The notes under the pieces: generated by a model
Told to the model about the DNA's origin: nothing
Databases searched by the model: none
The model's input: the letters and a program-made list of their open reading frames with translations, nothing else
Assembly (NCBI RefSeq): GCF_002210095.1
Contig: NZ_AQQR01000015.1
Location: 1-64,000, forward strand
Origin: Marinibacterium profundimaris
Lineage (GTDB): Bacteria; Pseudomonadota; Alphaproteobacteria; Rhodobacterales; Rhodobacteraceae
Reading direction: 5' to 3'
Length of the DNA stretch: 64,000 nt
Shown here: piece after piece, positions 44,656 to 52,923 of the stretch
Numbering within the stretch: position 1 is the first letter of the stretch
Layout: every line of letters starts with the position of its first letter
Made by a program: the position numbers and the translations under genes

Positions 44656-45185
44656 AGTGCGGCGCGCACGGCGGCGACGGTGTCGTCGAGCGCGCCGGAA
44701 TTGTCGATGCGGTGAACCTGCGCCAGCCCCTCGGGCAGCGGCAGGGACCCGCGCGACAGGCGGCGCTTCTGCTCGTCCTCCGCCTCGCGCCCGCGGCCAG
44801 ACAGCCGCGCGGCCAGCACCTCGGGCGGCGCGGTCAGCGAGATCACCTGAAGATCGGGGCGCAGCGTCTGCGCCTGAAGCAGCACGGCGCGGGAGAGATT
44901 GACCAGCACCGTGCGGCCCGCCGCGAGATCCTGTTCGATGGCGCGCGGCACGCCGTAGTGCAGCCCGTGCGCCTCCCAGGACAGCAGGAACTCTCCGGCG
45001 GCGTCGCGGGCGCGGAAGGCCTCTTCGCTCACGCCCTCGAAGTCTTCTCCGCCGGCCTCGGACGGGCGGGTGATGACGCGGCGGGCGAGCATCCAGGCCG
45101 GGTCGGCCTCGACCAGCGCCGCCATGACGCTGTCCTTGCCGACGCCCGAGGGGCCGACGACGGCGACGAGCCGGCCCTGGCTCAT
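44637..45185 (-). CDS. phnN: Ribose 1,5-bisphosphate phosphokinase PhnN
   Basis: A 182-residue kinase of the guanylate-kinase fold that makes PRPP from ribose 1,5-bisphosphate, recycling the ribose end-product of the C-P lyase pathway. The P-loop [11 protein letters not shown] is at 11-21, and [20 protein letters not shown] follows near residue 37. The start overlaps the phnL stop (ATGA), and the 3' end overlaps the convergent DUF1045 gene by 19 bp. prs, which also makes PRPP, is at 59.4 kb. Confidence 0.94.
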   Translation of the reverse strand: MSQGRLVAVVGPSGVGKDSVMAALVEADPAWMLARRVITRPSEAGGEDFEGVSEEAFRARDAAGEFLLSWEAHGLHYGVPRAIEQDLAAGRTVLVNLSRAVLLQAQTLRPDLQVISLTAPPEVLAARLSGRGREAEDEQKRRLSRGSLPLPEGLAQVHRIDNSGALDDTVAAVRAALQPESV

Positions 45186-45865
45186 GCCGCCATCCCCGGC
45201 GTGAAGGCGGAGACATCGACCTCGCGGTCGGCCACGGCCTGGCGGGCGGGCAGATCGTGGAAGATGCCGACGATGGCGGCGCCTCGCGCCTTGGCCTCGG
45301 TGATCAGGTCCAGCACGACCTGGCGGTTGCCGGCGTCTAGGCTGGCGGTGGGCTCGTCCAGCAGCAGCGCCGGATAGGTATGGGCAAAGCCGCGCGCGAT
45401 GTTCACGCGCTGCTGTTCACCGCCCGAGAAGGTGGTGGGGCTGAGGCCCCAGAGCGGCTCGGGGATGTTGAGGCGCGAGAGCAGCTCGCCGGCCCGGCTC
45501 CGGGCTGTCTCGCCATCCACGCCGACCGCCAGCAGCGGCTCGGCCACCACGTCCAGGGTCGGCACCCGGGGCACGACGCGCAGGAACTGGCTGACATAGC
45601 CCAGCGTGTGGCGGCGCAGGTCCAGGATCTCGCGCGGCTCGGCGGTGACGACATCGGTGTCACCCACGAGGATCCGGCCCGAGGCGGCCAGGTAATTGCC
45701 GTAGATCAGGCGCATCAGCGTGGATTTCCCCGCGCCCGAGGCGCCCACCAGCGCCACGCATTCGCCGGGCGCCACGGTGAGGCTGGCCCCTTCCATCACC
45801 GGGATGACGGTGCCGCCCTGGTTATGAAGGGTGAAGGACTTGGCGACATTCTCGATCTGGATCAT
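45182..45865 (-). CDS. phnL: Phosphonate C-P lyase system ABC-type protein PhnL
   Basis: A 227-residue ABC ATPase associated with the C-P lyase core. Walker [12 protein letters not shown] is near residue 42; signature [15 protein letters not shown] near 152; Walker [15 protein letters not shown]. It is not a transporter ATPase: like PhnK it is thought to bind the PhnGHIJ complex. The start at 45865 is set by the conserved [11 protein letters not shown] and a GGAGT upstream. It follows corA by 37 bp instead of following phnK directly. Confidence 0.94.
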   Translation of the reverse strand: MIQIENVAKSFTLHNQGGTVIPVMEGASLTVAPGECVALVGASGAGKSTLMRLIYGNYLAASGRILVGDTDVVTAEPREILDLRRHTLGYVSQFLRVVPRVPTLDVVAEPLLAVGVDGETARSRAGELLSRLNIPEPLWGLSPTTFSGGEQQRVNIARGFAHTYPALLLDEPTASLDAGNRQVVLDLITEAKARGAAIVGIFHDLPARQAVADREVDVSAFTPGMAA

Positions 45866-45902
45866 CGAAAGGTACTCCGGGAGTTCGGTGTGGTCGGGGC
45901 CG

Positions 45903-46856
45903 CTAGAGCCAGCGGCGCCATTTGAAGATGATGTAGGCCAGGACGGAGGAGCCCACCATGACGCCAAGGGTCACCGGGTAACCCCAGGGTGAATCGAGCT
46001 CCGGCATCCGCGAGAAATTCATGCCGTACATGGAGGCGATCAGCGTCGGCGGCAGGAAGAAGGCCGTGATGATCGAAAAGGTGCGCATGGTGGTGTTCTG
46101 ATCCACCTGGATCAGCCCCAGGGTCAGGTCGGTGGCGAAGGAGATCCTCTCGTTCACCGATTCCGCGTGTTCGACCAGCGCCTGGATGTCGCGCAGAACG
46201 CCATCGATGATTTCGGCCATCTCCGGGTCCTTCGGGACATGGGTGCGCCGGTGAAAACTGGTCGCCCGTTCAAGCGACAGCAGCGCCAGGCGCAGGCGCG
46301 AGAGCATCTCGCCCTGCAGACCCAAGGTGCGCAGCGTGTCGCGCATGCTGTCGGGCGAGCGGTCGGGCTCCTTCGACAGCACCTGCGAGAGCAGAACGTC
46401 GAGCGTCTCGCCGATCTCCTCGATATGGTCGGCCTGGCGCCCGACGACTTCTTCGATCAGGCCAAGCGCGATGCGGTGCGGCGTGCCGCAGCCCATGGCA
46501 GAGGTGCCGGCCCGCTCGGGGAAGCTCTCGAAGGAATGGGGCCCGTGGTAGCGGATCGTCACCACGCAGTCCTCCGAGAGCAACAGGTTCACCGGCAGGA
46601 CACGTTCCACCCCGTCGGCGGTGCGGCCGGGCAGGACCACGGTCATATGGTCGGTGTCGCCCAGCCGGAACAGCCGGCTCGAGACCTCGATCTCGCGCAT
46701 CTCGGCGAACGTCGGCAGGGCAATGCCCAGTTTCGACAGGATGGCGGCATCTTCTTCGCCCGGGGCAAGCACGTCGATCCAGACCGCCCGCCCCGGGTCG
46801 GTTCCCTCCGGCATCGCGGCCAGCCGGCCGCCCGCGTTGGAGTAGAGCCGCATCAT
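45903..46856 (-). CDS. CorA-family divalent metal transporter inside the phn operon
   Basis: A 317-residue CorA-type channel. The N-terminal cytoplasmic funnel domain is followed by two C-terminal membrane spans, with the filter motif YGMNF (GMN near residue 278) and a basic end (KWRRWL). Such proteins carry Mg, Co or Zn; ion preference is not readable. The start is MMRLYS at 46856, 4 bp after the phnK stop, with phnL 37 bp downstream, so it is co-transcribed with the C-P lyase genes. CorA is not part of the classic E. coli phn operon. It may supply Mg for the ATP-using steps or balance charge on phosphate release, which is inference. Confidence 0.9.
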   Translation of the reverse strand: MMRLYSNAGGRLAAMPEGTDPGRAVWIDVLAPGEEDAAILSKLGIALPTFAEMREIEVSSRLFRLGDTDHMTVVLPGRTADGVERVLPVNLLLSEDCVVTIRYHGPHSFESFPERAGTSAMGCGTPHRIALGLIEEVVGRQADHIEEIGETLDVLLSQVLSKEPDRSPDSMRDTLRTLGLQGEMLSRLRLALLSLERATSFHRRTHVPKDPEMAEIIDGVLRDIQALVEHAESVNERISFATDLTLGLIQVDQNTTMRTFSIITAFFLPPTLIASMYGMNFSRMPELDSPWGYPVTLGVMVGSSVLAYIIFKWRRWL

Positions 46857-46860
46857 CGCG

Positions 46861-47631
46861 TCAGACCTGCAGCACCGAGGACACGAGAAGCTGCGTGTAG
46901 CCGTGCTGCGGATCGTCAAGCACCTGGTCGGTGAGCCCGGTTTCGACCACGTGGCCGTCCTTCATCACCATCAGCCGGTCGGCCAGCAGGCGCACGACGG
47001 CCAGGTCATGGGTCACGATCAACGCCGACAGACCCATCTCGCGCACCAATCCGCGCAGCAGGTCAAGAAGCCGCGCCTGGACGGACACGTCGAGCCCGCC
47101 GGTCGGTTCGTCCATGAACACCAGCCGCGGCCCGGTGACCAGGTTGCGCGCGATCTGCAGGCGCTGCTGCATGCCGCCCGAGAATTGCGTCGGCCGGTCG
47201 TCGATCCGGCCGGTGTCGATCTCGACCCGGCCCAGCCAGTCCTCGGCCGAATGGCGGATGTCGCCGTAATGGCGCGCGCCCACGGCCATCAGGCGTTCGC
47301 CGATATTGCCGCCCGCGGAGACGCCCATGCGCAGCCCCTCGCGGGCGTGCTGATGGACAAAGGCCCAGTCGGTGCGGCCCAGCATCCGGCGCGCGGGTTC
47401 GGACATGGTGACGGTATCGACCGGCCCGTCGGCGCGGGTGTCAAAGATCACCTGGCCGTCATCGGGCGGCAGGTGGCCGGCGAGACAGTTCAGCAGCGTG
47501 GACTTGCCCGACCCGCTTTCGCCGACGATGCCCATGACCTCGCCGGGATAAAGATCGAAGGAGACGCCGGTGCAGCCGATCCGGCCGCCGTAAAACTTCG
47601 CCACGTCCCGCACTTGCAGCAATGGTGTCAT
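46861..47631 (-). CDS. phnK: Phosphonate C-P lyase system ABC-type protein PhnK
   Basis: A 256-residue ABC ATPase of the C-P lyase core. Walker A GESGSGKSTLL is near residue 38, signature FSGGMQQRLQIARNL near 155, Walker B LVFMDEPTGGLDVS near 175 and switch IVTHDLAVV. PhnK docks on the PhnGHIJ complex through PhnJ. AGGAGG lies 7 nt before the ATG at 47631. The 73-bp gap to phnJ is the largest in the operon and contains a palindrome (47649-47669). Confidence 0.94.
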   Translation of the reverse strand: MTPLLQVRDVAKFYGGRIGCTGVSFDLYPGEVMGIVGESGSGKSTLLNCLAGHLPPDDGQVIFDTRADGPVDTVTMSEPARRMLGRTDWAFVHQHAREGLRMGVSAGGNIGERLMAVGARHYGDIRHSAEDWLGRVEIDTGRIDDRPTQFSGGMQQRLQIARNLVTGPRLVFMDEPTGGLDVSVQARLLDLLRGLVREMGLSALIVTHDLAVVRLLADRLMVMKDGHVVETGLTDQVLDDPQHGYTQLLVSSVLQV

Positions 47632-47648
47632 GACTTGCCTCCTGCGCC

Positions 47649-47669
47649 AGAATTTTCGACGAAAATTCT
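47649..47669. repeat. 21-bp near-perfect palindrome between phnJ and phnK
   Basis: Arms AGAATTTTCG and CGAAAATTCT around a single central base. It fills the phnJ-phnK gap, 18 bp before the phnK ATG, and could attenuate transcription or mark an mRNA processing point. It resembles the palindrome at 15901-15933, which has the same CG-N-CG centre but swapped A/T runs. Confidence 0.6.
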
Positions 47670-47704
47670 CGGCACGCCATAGGTTTCCGAAAAATTCCGC
47701 GGGC

Positions 47705-48574
47705 TCATGCCATCGTCTCCGCGGCAAGCCGGCCCTCGTGCCCGGCCTCGCGGCGCGAGCGGCAGTAATCGGTGTCGGAACAGACGAACATGCGATTGCC
47801 CGCGTCGTCCAGGATCACCTCGTCGAGATAGCTGTCCTCGGCCCCGCAGAGATCGCAGGGATGGTCGGCCTTGGAGGGGTCGAAGGGATAATCCTCGAAA
47901 TCGAGGCTGACCACCTTGGTCCAGGGCGGCACCGCGTAGATCCTCTGTTCGCGGCCGGCGCCGAACAGCTGGACCGCGGCCATCTCCATCTTGGGGTTGT
48001 CGAATTTCGGGATCGGCGACGGGTCCATCACGTAGCGGTCGTTGACCATCACCGGGTAGGCGAAAGCCGTGGCGATGTTGCCGTGGCGCGAAATGTCCTC
48101 GTAGAGCTTCACATGCATCAGCCCGTATTCCTCGAGACTGTGCATCTTGCGCGTCTCGGTCTCGCGCGGCTCGAGGAAGCGCAGCGGCTCGGGGATCGGC
48201 ACCTGGTAGACGAGGATCTGGTCCTCGGTCAGCTCGACCTCGGGGATGCGGTGGCGGGTCTGGATGATCGTGGCTTCCGAGGTCTCCTCGGTGGTGGCCA
48301 CGCCGGCGGTGCGCTCGAAAAACTTGCGGATCGAGACGGCGTTGGTCGTGTCATCCGCGCCCTGGTCGATGACCTTAAGCCGGTCGTCCGGTGTCAGCGC
48401 CGCGGCCGAGACCTGCACGCCGCCGGTGCCCCAGCCATAGGGCATGGGCATCTCGCGCGAGGCGAACGGCACCTGGTAGCCCGGCACGGCGAGCCCCTTG
48501 AGGATCGCGCGGCGGATCATCCGCTTGGTCTGTTCGTCGATATAGGCGAAGTTGTACTCGTCCATCACGCTCAT
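47705..48574 (-). CDS. phnJ: Alpha-D-ribose 1-methylphosphonate 5-phosphate C-P lyase PhnJ
   Basis: A 289-residue radical SAM-type enzyme that cleaves the carbon-phosphorus bond, releasing methane from methylphosphonate. The iron-sulfur cysteines are all present: Cys240, Cys243, Cys265 and Cys271 (pattern CDLC...C.....C), one off the E. coli numbering. Gly32 in AVPGYQ, the glycyl-radical position, and Cys271, the proposed thiyl residue, are both kept, so the enzyme should be active. ATGA overlap with phnI upstream; the phnK gene follows after 73 bp. Confidence 0.97.
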   Translation of the reverse strand: MSVMDEYNFAYIDEQTKRMIRRAILKGLAVPGYQVPFASREMPMPYGWGTGGVQVSAAALTPDDRLKVIDQGADDTTNAVSIRKFFERTAGVATTEETSEATIIQTRHRIPEVELTEDQILVYQVPIPEPLRFLEPRETETRKMHSLEEYGLMHVKLYEDISRHGNIATAFAYPVMVNDRYVMDPSPIPKFDNPKMEMAAVQLFGAGREQRIYAVPPWTKVVSLDFEDYPFDPSKADHPCDLCGAEDSYLDEVILDDAGNRMFVCSDTDYCRSRREAGHEGRLAAETMA

Positions 48575-49662
48575 TGCGCCGCCTCCCGGGCCGCGGCGGC
48601 ATCGGCCGCCTCGCGCCGCATCTTGCGCACCAGCTCCAGCTCGGACTGGAAGTCAACGTAATGCGGCAGCTTGATATGTTCGAGAAAGCCGGTGGCCTGG
48701 ATGTTGTCGCAATGGCTCAGCACGAATTCCTCGTCCTGCGCCGGCGCGCCCTTGTCATCCTCTCCCAGCTCTTCCCAGCGCAGCGCCCGGTCGACCAGCG
48801 CCATCGAGATTGCCTTGCGTTCGGTCTGACCGAAGACCAGCCCGTAGCCGCGGGTGAATTGCGGCGGTTCGGTCTTGGAGCCCTTGAACTGGTTCACGGT
48901 TTCGCATTCGGTCAGCTGGACCTCGCCGATGTCGATGGCAAAGCCCAGCTCGGGGATCTCCATCTCGACATCGACCATGCCGATGCGCAGCTCGCCCACG
49001 AAGGCATGGTTCTTGGCATAGCCGCGCTGCGTGGAATAGGCGAGCGAGAGGACGAAGCCCTCGTCGCCCCGTGTCAGCGCCTGGGCGCGGGTCGCGCGGT
49101 CGGCCGGGTAGGACATAGGCTGGCGCGTGATGTCGCGCGGCTCGGTGTCGTCCCGGGGCTCGGTCTGGATCAGGTCCTCGTCGGCGAGGAATTCGGTGAT
49201 GTGCGGCGTGGGCTCGGCCCGCCCTTCTGCCTCCGGCACCGGCACGGGCTCGCCCTCGGCGGCGAGTTTGAAATCCAGCAGGCGATGCGTGTAATCGAAG
49301 GTCGGCCCCAGCACCTGCCCGCCCGGCGCGTCCTTGAACGTGGCCGAGATCCGGCGGTCGCAGCGCATCTCGCCGGTTTCCACGGGCCGTGTCATGCCGA
49401 AGCGCGGCAGCGTGGTGCGATAAGCGCGGATCAGGAAGATCGCCTCGATCAGGTCGCCGCGCGACTGCTTGATCGCCAGCGCGGCAAGGTCGGGATCAAA
49501 CAGCGAGCCCTCGGCCATCACCCGGTTCACGGCCAGCGAAAGCTGTTCGCGGATCTGGGCGATGGACAGCTCGGCGACCGACAGGTCTCCGCGGCGCTCC
49601 TCGGCCAGCCAGGCATGGGCGTTGTCGATCGCGCGTTCGCCCCCTTTGACGGCAACATACAT
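48571..49662 (-). CDS. phnI: Carbon-phosphorus lyase complex subunit PhnI
   Basis: A 363-residue subunit with the nucleosidase-like activity that exchanges the base of a purine nucleotide for the phosphonate. Starts MYVAVKGGERAIDNAHAWLA; family stretches RGYGLVFGQTERKAISMALV near 265 and HVKLPHY-like IKLPHYVDFQSELELV near 335. The length matches E. coli PhnI (about 354). It lies 3 bp after phnH and overlaps phnJ by 4 bp. Confidence 0.96.
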   Translation of the reverse strand: MYVAVKGGERAIDNAHAWLAEERRGDLSVAELSIAQIREQLSLAVNRVMAEGSLFDPDLAALAIKQSRGDLIEAIFLIRAYRTTLPRFGMTRPVETGEMRCDRRISATFKDAPGGQVLGPTFDYTHRLLDFKLAAEGEPVPVPEAEGRAEPTPHITEFLADEDLIQTEPRDDTEPRDITRQPMSYPADRATRAQALTRGDEGFVLSLAYSTQRGYAKNHAFVGELRIGMVDVEMEIPELGFAIDIGEVQLTECETVNQFKGSKTEPPQFTRGYGLVFGQTERKAISMALVDRALRWEELGEDDKGAPAQDEEFVLSHCDNIQATGFLEHIKLPHYVDFQSELELVRKMRREAADAAAAREAAQ

Positions 49663-49665
49663 GTC

Positions 49666-50244
49666 TCAGCCCTCCATGACGGCCGTGCTGCGGGGAAGGG
49701 CCGCGACCCGGCTCCCGGCGGTGAAGAAGAAATCCAGCCCCAGCGGGTAGAGCCGGTGATTGGCGGCGAAGGCGGCGACCTCGGGCAGGTCGAGCGTCGC
49801 GGTCTCGCGGATGCCCGGCCCCTGCAGGGTGGCGCCGGCAGCCCCCAGTTCGGCACGTTCGACGATCAGCGTCGCGGACCGGTCTGGATACTCCGCGGTG
49901 CCGACGGGAAACCGCGAGATCGGGCTCAGCGCCTTCCAGGTGCCAAGGGCGAAGGTGGCCGCTTCGGCCGGCACGATCGGGGCGCCGGTGTGGAACGCGA
50001 CCCAATCGCGGACATCCTTCGTGTCATGCGCGCCGGCCAGGTGCAGACCCGTCTCGGGATCGCACAGCGTCAGGATCAGCGTGCCGGCCGCGACCGACAG
50101 CGGCGCCGGCGGGCGGGCCTGGGTCAGCTGGCGGATCTCGCCCGGGCGGGCCATGACATCCATCGTCGCGCGGAACGCATGGGCGGCATCCACGGGCGGG
50201 TTGGCGAAGCCCCCGGTCAGGGCGGCGGTTGCGGCAGTGCTCAT
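49666..50244 (-). CDS. phnH: Phosphonate C-P lyase complex subunit PhnH
   Basis: A 192-residue structural subunit with a PLP-transferase-like fold but no cofactor. Family features are GGFANPPVDAAHAFRATMDVMARPG near residues 11-35 and the late GLDFFFTAGSRVAALPRST. Needed for the PhnGHIJ core. ATGA overlap with phnG, 3-bp gap to phnI. Confidence 0.95.
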   Translation of the reverse strand: MSTAATAALTGGFANPPVDAAHAFRATMDVMARPGEIRQLTQARPPAPLSVAAGTLILTLCDPETGLHLAGAHDTKDVRDWVAFHTGAPIVPAEAATFALGTWKALSPISRFPVGTAEYPDRSATLIVERAELGAAGATLQGPGIRETATLDLPEVAAFAANHRLYPLGLDFFFTAGSRVAALPRSTAVMEG

Positions 50245-50699
50245 GCGTTGTCCCCCCGGACCATGGTGAAGAAATCGACCTTGGTGGCGGCGGCCTTCGC
50301 CGCGCGGCGGCTGGCCCGGTCGGCCACCAGGTTGCCCAGCGGCGCGAGGATCCGGCCCTGCACATCCGCCGCGGCGCCGGTCTGCATCAGCGCGTCGATC
50401 AGCGCGGCGGCCTCGGCCTTCGCCTTCGACCGGCCCTGCACATAGGCATGGCCGACCGTACCGTCAGCCAGCGAGAGCGAGCAGCGCGTCACTGTCATCT
50501 CGCCCAGATTGAAGGGCGCCCCGGTCCCGCCAAGCCGCCCCCGCACCATCACGCCGCCCGCCTCGGGCGCGCGCAGCCAGTCGAAGCCGGGCGCGTCGTC
50601 ATACGCCGCCCAAAGCTCCAGCAGCTCGGCCTCGGGTGCCTTGGCCAGAAGGCTCATCCATGCCTTCCGCCGTTCCGTATCCGCTGTCTCGTCCGCCAT
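50241..50699 (-). CDS. phnG: Phosphonate C-P lyase complex subunit PhnG
   Basis: A 152-residue subunit, first gene of the C-P lyase run. Family stretch RRKAWMSLLAKAPEAELLEL near residues 10-29 and GRSKAKAEAAALIDALMQ near 88. MADETA at 50699 was chosen (AGGG upstream); an upstream ATG at 50735 would read into the promoter/operator island. Divergent from phnF across 114 bp that contain the tandem ACTATACA site. Confidence 0.94.
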   Translation of the reverse strand: MADETADTERRKAWMSLLAKAPEAELLELWAAYDDAPGFDWLRAPEAGGVMVRGRLGGTGAPFNLGEMTVTRCSLSLADGTVGHAYVQGRSKAKAEAAALIDALMQTGAAADVQGRILAPLGNLVADRASRRAAKAAATKVDFFTMVRGDNA

Positions 50700-50720
50700 T
50701 TTGCCCTTGCCCGGTTGTCG

Positions 50721-50750
50721 ATATCTACTATACAACTATACAAATCATAG
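50721..50750. promoter_or_regulatory. AT-rich phnF/phnG divergent control site with tandem ACTATACA
   Basis: A short AT-rich island in very GC-rich DNA. ACTATACA is repeated back to back at 50727-50734 and 50735-50742. On the plus strand TTGTCG (50715-50720) and TATACA (50737-50742), 16 bp apart, could be a weak phnF promoter; the minus strand offers TATAGT as a phnG -10. A PhnF dimer binding here would control both directions, as GntR/HutC regulators commonly do. Confidence 0.55.
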
Positions 50751-50813
50751 CGCCCCCTGCGGCGGTGCGCAAATGGAAAGACTTGAAACTTTCATGACGG
50801 CAGAGGTGCGCGG

Positions 50814-51524
50814 ATGACCCGGACGGCGATCTGGCAGACGATCAAGCGGTCGCTGACCACCGACATCGCCGAGGGGCGGTTCTCCACCGGCGACCGGCTG
50901 CCGACCGAGGCGCAGCTGGCCGGGCGGTTCGGGGTGAACCGCCACACGGTGCGGCGGGCGCTGGCGACGATGGCCGAGGAAGGGCTGGTGCATCCCCGGC
51001 GCGGCTCGGGCGTCTTCGTGGCGGCGACGCCCACGGATTACGCGATCGGGCGGCGGGTGCGCTTTCACCAGAACATCGCGGCCAGCGGGCGCACGCCGGC
51101 GAAGCGCGTGCTGTCGATCACGACCCAGGCCGCCGGCGCGTCCGAGGCAGAGGCGCTGAGGCTGGACCCCGGCGCGGCGGTGCATGTCTATGACGGGCTA
51201 TCGCTGGCCGACGGGCAGCCGGTGGCGGTGTTCCAGTCGATCTTCCCGGCCGAGCGTCTGCCCGGCCTGCCCGAGGCTCTGGAGCGCATCGCCTCGGTGA
51301 CCGAAGCGCTGGCGGCCTGCGGGGTGCCGGATTACACGCGGGTGTCCACCCGGATCACGGCGAAGGAGGCCAACGCGACCCAGGCGCTGCACCTGCAGAT
51401 CGCCGAAGGCGCGCCGATCCTGCGGACGGTAAGCGTGAATGCCGATCCCGACGGGGTGCCGGTGGAATTCGGGCGAACCTGGTTCGCGGGGGACCGGGTG
51501 ACGCTGACCGTCGGCGACGAGTGA
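50814..51524 (+). CDS. phnF: PhnF-type GntR/HutC transcriptional regulator
   Basis: A 236-residue repressor. The N-terminal winged helix-turn-helix is typical GntR (LPTEAQLAGRFGVNRHTVRRAL near residues 29-50). The UTRA ligand-binding domain follows from about 75, with TRVSTRITAKEANATQALHL near 175 typical of HutC/PhnF. It is divergent from the C-P lyase genes and likely senses a phosphonate or phosphate-related ligand. AGAGGTG precedes the ATG at 50814, which overlaps the stop of a 14-codon open frame (50773-50817). Confidence 0.93.
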   Translation: MTRTAIWQTIKRSLTTDIAEGRFSTGDRLPTEAQLAGRFGVNRHTVRRALATMAEEGLVHPRRGSGVFVAATPTDYAIGRRVRFHQNIAASGRTPAKRVLSITTQAAGASEAEALRLDPGAAVHVYDGLSLADGQPVAVFQSIFPAERLPGLPEALERIASVTEALAACGVPDYTRVSTRITAKEANATQALHLQIAEGAPILRTVSVNADPDGVPVEFGRTWFAGDRVTLTVGDE

Positions 51525-51549
51525 TTTGGCCCGCGCCTGCGCGAGAGGC

Positions 51550-51610
51550 CCTGGCGGCGGGCCAGGCGGCCCCTGTCGCATGAGTATTTGTGCAAAGATG
51601 AAGCAGGGGC
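51550..51610 (+). repeat. Structured repeat-like element after phnF
   Basis: A hairpin CCTGGC-N5-GCCAGG (51550-51566) is followed by inverted arms GCCCCTG (51569-51575) and CAGGGGC (51604-51610) enclosing GAGTATTTGTGCAAAGATGA. This resembles the GGTATTTGGGCCAAGAAGAA tail of the elements at 31.9 and 53.9 kb. It starts 26 bp beyond the phnF stop, so it may terminate transcription. Confidence 0.5.
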
Positions 51611-51772
51611 GGTGCACGCCGGGGGCGACGGGCGGCGCGGCTGGAGGGCCCGGACAGGGCAGCCAAGGCGGCGGAACGCGTGAACCCCCTGCGATGACGG
51701 TGGATTCCGGGGCGGCGTGCGCGCGCCGGTCGGCGCAAAGCGGGCACAGACGTCGCAGGCGGTCACGCGGTG

Positions 51773-51801
51773 GTGACAAGGCCGGGGCTGACCCCTATAA
51801 G
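51773..51801 (+). promoter_or_regulatory. Sigma70-type promoter of the Mn-pyrophosphatase gene
   Basis: -35 GTGACA (51773-51778) and -10 TATAAG (51796-51801), each one mismatch from consensus, with an ideal 17-bp spacer. It lies 55 bp upstream of the ATG and is the best promoter in the window by eye. Confidence 0.7.
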
Positions 51802-51856
51802 GCGCGCGAATTGCATATCGCCAGACCACCCCTTGCAGCCTGAAGGATCGTTTCGA

Positions 51857-52777
51857 ATGACCACGCAAGTTTTCGGCCACAAGTCTCCCGACACGGATTC
51901 CACCGGCTCGCCCATCATCTGGGCCTGGTACCTGAAAGAGGTGCAGGGCACCGATGCCACCCCCGTTCTGCTGGGCGAGCCCAACACCGAGGCCGCCTTC
52001 ATGCTGGAGCGCTGGGACCTGCCCAAGCCCGCGATCATCGAGGACGTGGCCGAGGATGCGCCGGTCGTCATCGTCGACACCAACAACCCGGCCGAGCTGC
52101 CGGCCTCGATCAACAAGGCCGACATCCAGGGCATCATCGACCACCACAAGCTGGTCGGCGGCCTGGAAACCAAGGGCCCGATCGATATCACCGTGCGCCC
52201 GCTGGCCTGCACCGCGACCATCCTGATCGACCTGATGGGCGAAGACGCCGACCGCATGCCGCAGGCGATCAAGGGCGCGGCCCTGACCTGCATCCTCAGC
52301 GACACGATGGAGTTCCGGTCGCCCACCACCACGCCGCACGACAAGGCCGTGGCCGAGAAGCTGGCCGGCGAGCTGGGCGTGGACATTCCCTCCTACGCCG
52401 CCGAGATGTTCGCCGCCAAGTCGGACGTCGGCGCCTTTTCGGATGCCGAGCTGCTGCGGATGGACAGCAAGGAATACGAGGTCGACGGCACCAAGTTCCG
52501 CGTCTCGGTCCTGGAAACCACCGCGCCGGGCGTCGTGCTGGACCGCAAGGACTCTCTGGTCGAGAGCATGAAGACCGTGGCCGCCGAAGACGGTGTCGAC
52601 CAGGTGCTTCTCTTTGTCATCGACATCCTGCAGGAAGAGGCCACGCTGCTGGTCCCCAACGACCTGGTGAAGGGCGTGGCCGAGAAGAGCTTTGGCGCCT
52701 CGGTGTCCGGCGACACCGTGGTGCTGCCCGGCGTGATGAGCCGCAAGAAGCAGATCATCCCAAGCCTCAAGGTCTGA
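51857..52777 (+). CDS. ppaC: Manganese-dependent inorganic pyrophosphatase (family II)
   Basis: A 306-residue DHH-family pyrophosphatase that hydrolyses PPi to phosphate in the cytoplasm, driving biosynthesis. Metal ligands are visible: FGHKSPDTDS near residues 6-15, VDTNNPAEL near 74, GIIDHHKL near 95 (the DHH motif), and the C-terminal substrate motif SRKKQIIP. The length matches the short family II form without CBS domains. AAGGA precedes the ATG. It has its own promoter (51773-51801) and terminator (52799-52830), so it is a single-gene unit. Confidence 0.95.
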   Translation: MTTQVFGHKSPDTDSTGSPIIWAWYLKEVQGTDATPVLLGEPNTEAAFMLERWDLPKPAIIEDVAEDAPVVIVDTNNPAELPASINKADIQGIIDHHKLVGGLETKGPIDITVRPLACTATILIDLMGEDADRMPQAIKGAALTCILSDTMEFRSPTTTPHDKAVAEKLAGELGVDIPSYAAEMFAAKSDVGAFSDAELLRMDSKEYEVDGTKFRVSVLETTAPGVVLDRKDSLVESMKTVAAEDGVDQVLLFVIDILQEEATLLVPNDLVKGVAEKSFGASVSGDTVVLPGVMSRKKQIIPSLKV

Positions 52778-52798
52778 TCGACCGGGATCGCGTGTTGC

Positions 52799-52830
52799 AG
52801 GGGCCGCCGTCGGGCGGCCCCTTTGCGTTT
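52799..52830 (+). terminator. Intrinsic terminator after the pyrophosphatase gene
   Basis: Perfect 10-bp stem AGGGGCCGCC (52799-52808) and GGCGGCCCCT (52813-52822), 4-nt loop, then TTTGCGTTT. It lies 21 bp beyond the stop. Confidence 0.85.
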
Positions 52831-52923
52831 CGCCCCCCTGGTGCCATGGCCCATCGCCGCTTGCGGCAGGGCCCGGTTTCGTGTTTGACCAAGACCAAAC
52901 CACCGCCGGAGGCCACGCCGCCC

